From: an uncultured Tenacibaculum sp.
GTDB taxonomy: Bacteria; Bacteroidota; Bacteroidia; Flavobacteriales; Flavobacteriaceae
NCBI RefSeq assembly: GCF_947504135.1
Contig: NZ_CANNGG010000005.1
Span: 62,001-126,000 of the forward strand
Length of the DNA: 64,000 nt
Reading direction: 5' to 3'
Position numbers and translations under genes: made by a program
In this document: positions 46,129-52,844 of the stretch, in pieces
Numbering within the stretch: position 1 is the stretch's first letter
Layout of the letters: the number at the start of each line of letters is the position of its first letter
The notes under the pieces: model-generated
The model's input: only the letters and a program-made list of their open reading frames with translations
What the model was told of the DNA's origin: nothing
Databases searched by the model: none

Positions 46129-46580
46129 TGTCTTTTATTAAAATATTTAAAGGGCACAAACAACATTCCGAAACATTCTCCGTCGTGTTTTCCCAAATGC
46201 TTATGATGAATTTTATGTGCTTTTCGTAATCCTTTTAAGTATTGATTATTTGTTTTGTCAAACCACTTAAACCTTCTGTGAATTAACACATCATGTACCA
46301 AGAAATAGGCAATACCATAAAATAATATTCCTAGACCTATGAAGAACAAAACATTTAACTCTGGTCGAATTCCGAAGTAGAATAATAGAATGCTTGGAAT
46401 TGCAAAAACCACGAAAAAAGCATCGTTTTTTTCAAAAACATGTGGATATCCTGGTTGATGGTGATCTTCATGTAAATACCAGCCAAACCCATGCATCACA
46501 TACTTGTGTGTGCACCAAGTAACACCTTCCATAACAATAAACGTTAGTGTAGTTACTGCTATGTAAATTGCTATATTCAT
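46125..46580 (-). CDS. crtZ: Beta-carotene hydroxylase
   Basis: This 151-residue di-iron membrane enzyme of the sterol-desaturase/fatty-acid-hydroxylase family has His clusters HKYVMHG, HEDHH, then HDVLIHRR and HKIHHKHLGKHDG. These bind two irons. It hydroxylates beta-carotene to zeaxanthin. It lies between the lycopene cyclase and a small gene, overlapping both by four bases. Confidence 0.93.
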   Translation of the reverse strand: MNIAIYIAVTTLTFIVMEGVTWCTHKYVMHGFGWYLHEDHHQPGYPHVFEKNDAFFVVFAIPSILLFYFGIRPELNVLFFIGLGILFYGIAYFLVHDVLIHRRFKWFDKTNNQYLKGLRKAHKIHHKHLGKHDGECFGMLFVPFKYFNKRQ

Positions 46581-47023
46581 AATGATGTATTGTTAATTAT
46601 ATATGTATGTAAATAACTTACACTGTCTTTTTTTTGAAGCACCTCTTTTAAAAACTGCTTGTCTTTTTTAATAGAAGATGTATATCCTAAAATACTTGGT
46701 GTATTTTCTTGTATTACCAACCTAACATACCTTAGATGGATATTGTTAGGATTCTTTAAAATCAACTCTTCTAATTTGTTTTTGTTCGTGTTAAAAACTT
46801 TTAGTTTACTCCAAGGCATTGTTTTATATTTTGCCTGTTTCATTTGTAAAGAAACTACATAGGCTTGTATACTTACTTCTTTACTGTTTTTATAGTTGGC
46901 TATGTAAGCTAATTCAGCTTCTTTAGTAGCTAATTCATGGTATTCTATAACAAAATTAGGTGCATTATTGAAGCTTATAATCGACATAAAGAACAGTACT
47001 CCTAAGATACCACTTTTTATCAT
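46577..47023 (-). CDS. Exported hypothetical protein in the carotenoid operon
   Basis: This 148-residue protein has a signal-like N-terminus (residues 1-18) and a helical body with no Cys. Four-base overlaps on both sides show it is part of the crtB-crtZ unit. No family recognised; a role in pigment localisation is a guess only. Confidence 0.72.
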   Translation of the reverse strand: MIKSGILGVLFFMSIISFNNAPNFVIEYHELATKEAELAYIANYKNSKEVSIQAYVVSLQMKQAKYKTMPWSKLKVFNTNKNKLEELILKNPNNIHLRYVRLVIQENTPSILGYTSSIKKDKQFLKEVLQKKDSVSYLHTYIINNTSL

Positions 47024-47862
47024 ATTAAGTTCAATTTATACCTTACATAACTTCTTGCTAGAAGATTAATTTTCATAGGGTTTGAAATTCGAACTCTAGT
47101 ATCCATAATTTTTGTTGAAGGTGTGTTTTTTAGCTTTTTTAATAGTTTTTTGTAATACCTGTATGCCATATACACTCCAAATTTTGCTTCAACTGGTAAC
47201 TTTAAAATTCCGTTTTTATAAGCAAAGTCAAAATCGTCTTCTATTTCTTTAATAATTGTATTTTTTCCTTCCGCACTTAAATCCCCAAAATTGATGTTTG
47301 GAAAATAAGATCTATTCAATTCGTTAAAATCTTCTTTTAAGTCTCTTAAAAAGTTTACTTTTTGAAATGCAGACCCTAAACGCATTGCGGGCTCTTTTAG
47401 CTCCTCATATTTTTGTTCATCTCCATTTACAAAAACCTTTAAACACATTAACCCAACAACATCGGCAGAGCCATATATATATTCATTATACTCTTCTGTA
47501 GTTGTATATGCTGTTTTGTACAAATCAGCTTTCATACTTTTCAAAAACGACTGTACTAAATCATCAGAAATTTTATACTTGTTTACAGTGTGTATAAAAG
47601 AGTTTAAAATAGGGTTCAAGCTAATTCCTCTATTCTTAGACTCGTAATAATCTCTTTCAAATTTTAGTAATAATTGTTCCTTATCGTACTGATGGAAAGA
47701 ATCTACTATTTCATCTGCAAAGCGTACAAAACCGTAAATATTATAAATATCTGTACGTATTTTTGGTGATAACATCTTCGTAGCTAACGAAAATGAGGTA
47801 CTATATTTTTGAGTTACCAACTTACTACACGCGTAAGAAACCTCATCAAACAATTGTTTCAT
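47020..47862 (-). CDS. crtB: Phytoene synthase
   Basis: This 280-residue squalene/phytoene synthase family enzyme has the first Asp-rich motif in RFADEIVDSF near residue 52 and the second in FLRDLKEDFNELNRSYFP near 175. It condenses two geranylgeranyl diphosphates to phytoene. It overlaps crtI by 17 bases at its start and the next gene by four at its end. Confidence 0.94.
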   Translation of the reverse strand: MKQLFDEVSYACSKLVTQKYSTSFSLATKMLSPKIRTDIYNIYGFVRFADEIVDSFHQYDKEQLLLKFERDYYESKNRGISLNPILNSFIHTVNKYKISDDLVQSFLKSMKADLYKTAYTTTEEYNEYIYGSADVVGLMCLKVFVNGDEQKYEELKEPAMRLGSAFQKVNFLRDLKEDFNELNRSYFPNINFGDLSAEGKNTIIKEIEDDFDFAYKNGILKLPVEAKFGVYMAYRYYKKLLKKLKNTPSTKIMDTRVRISNPMKINLLARSYVRYKLNLI

Positions 47863-49327
47863 CTTTGTACGTTTTTAAAATTAAATCTGAAGCTATTTTT
47901 CCTGAAATTAAAGACGGAGGAACTCCTGGTCCTGGCACCGTTAATTGTCCTGTAAAAAATAAATTCTTTACTTTTTTACTTTTTATCTTGGGTCTTAAAA
48001 ATGCTGTTTGTGTTAAAATATTAGCTAAACCATAAGCATTTCCTTTGTACGAATTATACTCTTTCACAAAATCATTTACACAAAAGCTTTCTTTAAACAA
48101 CACATGTTTTTTCACTGATTGGTTTGTTAGTCTTTCTAACCTCTCTATTATAATATTAAAATAACGTTCTCTTAGCTCCGGAGTATCTTCTATACCAGGC
48201 GCCAATGGAATTAAAAAAGTAGCAGCTTCTTTTCCATTAGGCGCAAAAGAACCATCTGTAATTGAGGGAAAGCTCGCATAAAACAGAGGTTCTTTAGGCC
48301 AACTAGGAGCATCATATATTGTTTTTGCATGTACATCGAAGTCTGTATCAAAAAATAATGTGTGATGACATACATTTTTTAATTTCTTATCAAAACCTAC
48401 ATAAAAGAGTAATGATGAAGGTGCAAATGTTTTTTTACCCCAATAACTTTCTGAATATTGCCTTAGATATTTAGGCAGTAAAGTTTCAGTATGATGATAG
48501 TCTGCTCCACTTAACACTACATCAGATTCCATTAGTTTTCCATCTACCGAAACACCAATTGTTTCTCCCTTGTCATTTACTACAATTTCTTCAACATTTG
48601 CATTAGTTTGAAACTCTACACCTAGGCTAGTTGCTAAAGTAGTCATGGCCTCAATAACTTTATACATCCCTCCTTTTGGGTGCCATGTACCCAAGCCAAA
48701 ATCAGCATAATTCATAAAATTATAAAACGCTGGGGTGTTACTTGGTTTTGCCCCCAGAAACAACACTGGAAATTCTAAAATTTGAATTAGTTTTTTACTT
48801 TTAATTTTCTTTCTTACTTCATGTCTAATTGTAGAGAAAAACTGAAATATCTTTCCCATAGTAACGGGAGTAACCAGCTCTAAAGGAGAAACACCAGGTT
48901 TATAAACTAAGTCGTTTATAGAAACATCGTAATTATATTTTGCTGATTTTAAAAAAGACTTCAGGTGTTTTGAACTTCCTTTTTCTTCATTTTCAAAAAC
49001 CTCATAAATCTCCTCTAATGTTCCTGGAATTATAATCGAATCTTTTTCTCCAAAGTATACTTCATAAGCAGGGTTTAATCTTTCTAACTCATAGTAATCT
49101 GAAGGTTTCTTTTCAAAGTCTGCAAAAAACTTTTCAAAAACATCTGGCATCCAATACCATGTAGGCCCTATATCAAAAGTAAAACCTTCTCTTAATAACT
49201 GCCTTGCTCTACCACCAATTGTGGCATTTTTTTCCAAGATTACCACTTTATATCCAGCTTTTGCTAAATAGCAAGAAGCTGATAAAGAAGAGAAACCTGA
49301 ACCTATTATGTATACTTTTTTTTTCAA
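47846..49327 (-). CDS. crtI: Phytoene desaturase
   Basis: This FAD-dependent CrtI has the N-terminal dinucleotide motif IIGSGFSSLSASCYLAKAGY, the arginine-rich GGRARQL motif, and the C-terminal LFFTGQLTVPGPGVPPS signature. It converts phytoene to lycopene. I choose the TTG at 49325-49327 (493 residues): CrtI proteins begin right at the KKKVYIIGSG strand, and an inverted repeat at 49362-49381 lies upstream. An ATG at 49390 would add 21 hydrophobic residues unlike other CrtI and would place that repeat inside the gene. The exact start is uncertain. Confidence 0.92.
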   Translation of the reverse strand: MKKKVYIIGSGFSSLSASCYLAKAGYKVVILEKNATIGGRARQLLREGFTFDIGPTWYWMPDVFEKFFADFEKKPSDYYELERLNPAYEVYFGEKDSIIIPGTLEEIYEVFENEEKGSSKHLKSFLKSAKYNYDVSINDLVYKPGVSPLELVTPVTMGKIFQFFSTIRHEVRKKIKSKKLIQILEFPVLFLGAKPSNTPAFYNFMNYADFGLGTWHPKGGMYKVIEAMTTLATSLGVEFQTNANVEEIVVNDKGETIGVSVDGKLMESDVVLSGADYHHTETLLPKYLRQYSESYWGKKTFAPSSLLFYVGFDKKLKNVCHHTLFFDTDFDVHAKTIYDAPSWPKEPLFYASFPSITDGSFAPNGKEAATFLIPLAPGIEDTPELRERYFNIIIERLERLTNQSVKKHVLFKESFCVNDFVKEYNSYKGNAYGLANILTQTAFLRPKIKSKKVKNLFFTGQLTVPGPGVPPSLISGKIASDLILKTYKDETIV

Positions 49328-49361
49328 ATTATTCCTTATAAAGATAATTAAAACAATCATA

Positions 49362-49381
49362 AGCGAGAAATTAATCTCGCT
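49362..49381. repeat. Inverted repeat upstream of crtI
   Basis: AGCGAGA (49362-49368) and TCTCGCT (49375-49381) are perfect 7-bp arms around AATTAA. It lies between the fasciclin gene stop and the crtI start. Possible roles are a partial terminator or processing hairpin between fasciclin and crtI, or an operator. A half-site TGTTTAAC is at 49392-49399. Confidence 0.45.
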
Positions 49382-49406
49382 CACGATCAACTGTTTAACC
49401 TAAATA

Positions 49407-50366
49407 TTATGGTAAAAGAACACTGCTCACTACGTGAACCACCCCATTTGTTCCTTGCACATCGGTTAAAGATATTGTTACTGATTGCCCCGAAGTTGTT
49501 TCTAGCTTAGCTCCGTTAGTCAAATCAACAGTCACTATGTTTCCATCAAACATTGTGATTTCCTGATTATCGGTTAATTCATCTGATTGCACATTTCCTC
49601 CAGCAAATACATGATACTTTAACACCGCCTCTAATGTTGCGATTGGAATATCTGCTAACGAGTTCCAAGAATCATTACTATCTAACAATGCTTGAAATGC
49701 ATCATTTGTTGGAGCGAATATTGTATAAGGCCCTTCTTTACTTAACAAAGAAACAAAATCAGTAGTATGACGGCTATCTGTTAAAGCTGCAACCAAAGAG
49801 GTAAAACTACTATTATTCAACGCTAAGGTTACTACATTAGCTGGCAACATTACCTTATCAATTGTGTGTATAACTCCATTTGAAGCCATAATATCTGTAG
49901 CAATTGGCTTTGAATCTCCATTAAACTCTACTGCTCCATCAACTTCCACTTGCAATGACAACATTTCATCGTTTGGACCTGTTGACAATGTTTTTACGTA
50001 GGTATTGGATAAATCAGCTGCCTTTACTTCTCCACTTATTACATGAAACAATAATACTGATTTTAATGTTTCTAGCGGAATATCATCTAATGAGTTCCAT
50101 GAGTCATTACTATCTAACAACGCTTGAAATGCCGCGTTTGTAGGCGCAAAAACCGTAAAAGATCCTTCGGCTTGTAACGCCGATACTAAATCAGCTTTTT
50201 GTAAAGCAGATACTAGAGTACTTAGATTAGAATCTGCAACTGCTACATCAACTATAGTTTTGGGCTTTTCTATCACTGGATCATTATCATCGCTACACGA
50301 TGTTAACAAACCAAAACTTAAAAACAGCCCCAAAAAAAACACAGAGGTTAAATTCTTTACTTTCAT
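49407..50366 (-). CDS. Fasciclin-domain lipoprotein, two FAS1 domains
   Basis: The lipobox TSC gives Cys24 and the tail is SDDND, typical of surface-directed lipoproteins in Bacteroidota. FAS1 domains span about 38-175 and 180-319, each with FAPTN-AFQALLDSNDSWNSL followed by a YHV or FHV core motif. The two copies are nearly identical over the middle part, which shows an internal duplication. FAS1 lipoproteins are often first in carotenoid or rhodopsin clusters in marine Flavobacteria; an adhesive or structural role is assumed. It is the first gene after the regulated promoter. Confidence 0.93.
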   Translation of the reverse strand: MKVKNLTSVFFLGLFLSFGLLTSCSDDNDPVIEKPKTIVDVAVADSNLSTLVSALQKADLVSALQAEGSFTVFAPTNAAFQALLDSNDSWNSLDDIPLETLKSVLLFHVISGEVKAADLSNTYVKTLSTGPNDEMLSLQVEVDGAVEFNGDSKPIATDIMASNGVIHTIDKVMLPANVVTLALNNSSFTSLVAALTDSRHTTDFVSLLSKEGPYTIFAPTNDAFQALLDSNDSWNSLADIPIATLEAVLKYHVFAGGNVQSDELTDNQEITMFDGNIVTVDLTNGAKLETTSGQSVTISLTDVQGTNGVVHVVSSVLLP

Positions 50367-50436
50367 AATTCTACACTTTAAAATTAATGCTTACTCTTTT
50401 TATTTTTATAGTCTATTTTTCAGCCTCGATAGACTT

Positions 50437-50466
50437 TGTTTATCTTAAAACAAAAAACATTAAACA
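50437..50466. promoter_or_regulatory. Second operator-like inverted repeat upstream of fasciclin
   Basis: TGTTTATC (50437-50444), 14 bases, then ATTAAACA (50459-50466) repeats the layout at 50528-50557 with one mismatch in the first half-site. No -7 element follows at the 7-base distance, so it would be an auxiliary site inside the 5' leader of the fasciclin operon. Confidence 0.42.
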
Positions 50467-50512
50467 AAAATAGTTTTTGCCAAAAAAATGTGCTTTAATT
50501 TAAAACACACTT

Positions 50513-50557
50513 CAAAGTTACTTATTTTGTTTAACAAAAACAAAAAAAAGTTAAACA
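50513..50557 (-). promoter_or_regulatory. Promoter of fasciclin-carotenoid operon with inverted-repeat operator
   Basis: TAACTTTG on the minus strand (50520 to 50513) is an exact -7 element about 147 bases before the fasciclin ATG. After 7 bases the plus strand reads TGTTTAAC (50528-50535), 14 bases, GTTAAACA (50550-50557), a perfect inverted repeat. A TTG lies inside it at about the -33 distance (50543-50541). It sits five bases from the stop of the CarH-like regulator gene. I infer a CarH-like binding site that covers the -33 region. Confidence 0.68.
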
Positions 50558-50562
50558 TAATA

Positions 50563-51456
50563 TTAAAACTGCTCTAATAACGCCACCAAAGAAGGATACA
50601 TGGTTATTTTCGCTTTAAAATCAATATGACTAACCGTCATCGCTTTATTTCCTATTGCTATTAGTTCATGATTAGTATTTTCTAACATTTTGTCTATTTC
50701 AAAAAAATATTCTTCTACTTTATCTTCATATGGCTGAACAGTCATGGAAGTAATAAAACAAATTTTTGTTTCATTTTTAAAAAAGTAGTTTAAGTTATCT
50801 AAGGGCAAACTTTGCCCTAGATAAATAGTATTATACCCCCTTAATATGAGCTCATAATTTAAATACATAAGCCCTAATTCATGAATTTCATTTTCTGGAA
50901 GAAACAACACATAACTTGTATCTGAGTTATTACTAACGTACTCAAACTTCTCTATGTTAATCTGAATTTTTTGTATGATTAAATTAGATATGAAGTGTTC
51001 ATGTGCTGGCAATAAGGTATCTGTTTGCCATAATAACCCTACATGATTTAAAAAAGGAATAAAAACATCTTTAAAAACCTCTCTAAAAGTCTTTGTTTTC
51101 AACAATCTGTTGTAAGCATTGTTAAATAATATTTTATCGAATTGAAACATTGCTAACTTAAAAGAATTAACAGCTTCATCGTTTGCTGCCATTTTAAAAG
51201 CTAACTCTCTTGCTTTTAAAACAATAGTATCATCAGACATTTCTGCTATTTTAGAAATCTTGATATTGTTTTTGTTCAATAGAACAACATTCAGCAACTT
51301 TTGTAAATTCTCAGAAGAATAATAACGAATATTGGTATCCGTTCTCTCTGGCGATAACAGATTGTAGCGTTTTTCCCAAATTCTAATTGTATGAGCTTTT
51401 ATTCCTGAAATATTTTCGAGGTCTTTAATCGTGAATGTAGACTTTATATTGTTCAA
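50563..51456 (-). CDS. MerR-family regulator with cobalamin-binding domain (CarH/LitR type)
   Basis: The N-terminal MerR domain (TIKDLENISGIKAHTIRIWEKRYNLLSPERT in short form FTIKDLENISG..IRIWEKRY) binds DNA. The helical bundle has the W-x9-EH motif (W143, E153, H154), which caps coenzyme B12 in CarH. The Rossmann domain has H192 in EIHELG, the lower cobalt ligand. The CarH-specific His after the Trp (H132 of Thermus CarH) is Gln144. I start at TTG 51456 (297 residues): an earlier TTG at 51480 lies on the -7 element at 51478-51485, so translation cannot sensibly begin there. It is next to the fasciclin/carotenoid promoter, so light-dependent derepression is likely. Confidence 0.9.
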   Translation of the reverse strand: MNNIKSTFTIKDLENISGIKAHTIRIWEKRYNLLSPERTDTNIRYYSSENLQKLLNVVLLNKNNIKISKIAEMSDDTIVLKARELAFKMAANDEAVNSFKLAMFQFDKILFNNAYNRLLKTKTFREVFKDVFIPFLNHVGLLWQTDTLLPAHEHFISNLIIQKIQINIEKFEYVSNNSDTSYVLFLPENEIHELGLMYLNYELILRGYNTIYLGQSLPLDNLNYFFKNETKICFITSMTVQPYEDKVEEYFFEIDKMLENTNHELIAIGNKAMTVSHIDFKAKITMYPSLVALLEQF

Positions 51457-51477
51457 TGTATTCTTAATTCTTTTGAA

Positions 51478-51485
51478 CAAAGATA
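51478..51485 (-). promoter_or_regulatory. TAnnTTTG promoter of the CarH-like regulator
   Basis: On the minus strand TATCTTTG (51485 to 51478) is an exact -7 element, and TTTG lies 17 bases further upstream. It has no TGTTTAAC pair beside it, so autoregulation through the proposed operator is not evident. Confidence 0.6.
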
Positions 51486-51537
51486 CAAATTTTAACGAAT
51501 TACAAACCTACACCACTTCTTATGAAGATTTTATACT

Positions 51538-51545
51538 TATTTTTG
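51538..51545 (+). promoter_or_regulatory. TAnnTTTG promoter of the GSCFA gene
   Basis: TATTTTTG is an exact -7 element 22 bases before the ATG at 51568. It is divergent from the regulator promoter 52 bases away. Confidence 0.55.
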
Positions 51546-51567
51546 ATTGTTATTTTTCTTTAAACTT

Positions 51568-52518
51568 ATGAATCTTCAAACGCGAATACCACTTACGAAG
51601 CAAAAACATAATCAAATTAATTATCAGTCAAAACTACTTTTACTTGGTTCTTGTTTTTCTGAAAATATTGGCGACAAACTGAACTACTACAAGTTTCAAT
51701 CAAAACAAAACCCTTTTGGTATTTTATTCCACCCTAAGGCTATTGAAAACTTAATTACAAAAGCATTAAACAAAGAAGAATATACCGACAAAAATGTTTT
51801 TTTTTACAATGAGCGATGGCACTCTTTTGAAGCACATTCAAGTTTAAGCGCCATAAATAAAAATGAGTTATTAAGCAGCTTAAATTTATCCATACAACAA
51901 ACTTTTGAGCAACTACAAAACACCACACATCTTATCATTACACTAGGTACAGCATGGGTATATAGAGAAATTACTTCGGATAGTCTTGTAGCCAATTGCC
52001 ACAAAGTTCCTCAGAAATTTTTTTTAAAGGAATTATTAAGCGTTCATGAAATTTCTGAAAGCTTAGAAGCTATTAACTCTCTTGTTAAGTCAGTAAATAA
52101 AAACATTTCAGTTATTTATACGTTATCTCCTGTACGACATTTAAAAGATGGTTTTACAGAAAACCAACATAGTAAAGCACACTTACTTTCAGCTATCCAT
52201 GAAGTAGTGGAACCGAGAAATGCTATTTACTATTTTCCTTCATATGAAATTATGATGGATGAATTACGTGATTATCGCTTTTATAATGAGGATATGATTC
52301 ACCCAAATAAAACTGCTGTGAATTACATATGGGAAAAATTTAAACAGGTTTGGATTACAGAAGATTCATGCAAAACGATGAAGCAAGTCGAAACCATTCA
52401 AAGAGGAATAAACCACAAACCTTTTAACTCAGAATCTGAAGCTCATCAGTTATTTTTGAAAAAACTACAACAAAAAAAGGAAACACTTTTACAAGCATTT
52501 CCTTTTATGAATTTTTAA
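51568..52518 (+). CDS. GSCFA-domain protein
   Basis: This 316-residue protein has the motif LLLGSCFSENIGDKL near residues 22-36, which gave its name to the GSCFA family of SGNH-like hydrolases. NPFGILFHPKAI and, near the end, HPNKTAVNYIW are further family marks. It is a likely esterase or acylhydrolase; the substrate is not known. The ATG at 51568 is preferred to an upstream TTG. Confidence 0.88.
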   Translation: MNLQTRIPLTKQKHNQINYQSKLLLLGSCFSENIGDKLNYYKFQSKQNPFGILFHPKAIENLITKALNKEEYTDKNVFFYNERWHSFEAHSSLSAINKNELLSSLNLSIQQTFEQLQNTTHLIITLGTAWVYREITSDSLVANCHKVPQKFFLKELLSVHEISESLEAINSLVKSVNKNISVIYTLSPVRHLKDGFTENQHSKAHLLSAIHEVVEPRNAIYYFPSYEIMMDELRDYRFYNEDMIHPNKTAVNYIWEKFKQVWITEDSCKTMKQVETIQRGINHKPFNSESEAHQLFLKKLQQKKETLLQAFPFMNF

Positions 52519-52528
52519 TCTTCTTATT

Positions 52529-52843
52529 TTATTTCACTAAATATTGATCAACATTTTGCCAAGGTCCTCCGTTAATTACATCAATCCCATGGTTTTGTAA
52601 AAACTGAGTTGCTTGTCCGCTTCTACCACCACTTCTACATACTGCAATTACTGGCTTATCCCACGATTTAATTTCCTCTACATTTGTAGGAATCGTAGCT
52701 AACACAATATGCTTAGCTCCTTCACTATGCCCTTCATTCCATTCCGCTAAAGTCCTTACATCTAAAACAACTGCTCCTTTAGCTAAATATTCCTGTATTT
52801 CGTTACTCATATTTTTCTTTCTAAATAAATTAAATAATCCCAT
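52529..52843 (-). CDS. Rhodanese-like domain protein
   Basis: This 104-residue single rhodanese domain has VVLDVRTLAEWNEGHSEGAKHIV and the catalytic Cys in AVCRSGGRSG. It would transfer sulfur or act in redox chemistry. It follows the hydroxylase gene by one base. Confidence 0.92.
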   Translation of the reverse strand: MGLFNLFRKKNMSNEIQEYLAKGAVVLDVRTLAEWNEGHSEGAKHIVLATIPTNVEEIKSWDKPVIAVCRSGGRSGQATQFLQNHGIDVINGGPWQNVDQYLVK

Positions 52844-52844
52844 T

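Noticed and set aside
44310..49390. A rhodopsin gene, often seen next to fasciclin/carotenoid genes in marine Flavobacteria
   Set aside because: No seven-span protein with a retinal-Lys pattern is encoded here, and no 15,15'-dioxygenase (blh).
51457..51480. TTG start at 51480 for the CarH-like regulator
   Set aside because: It lies on the exact TATCTTTG promoter element, so the mRNA would begin after it; the TTG at 51456 is within the transcript and begins at the MerR domain.
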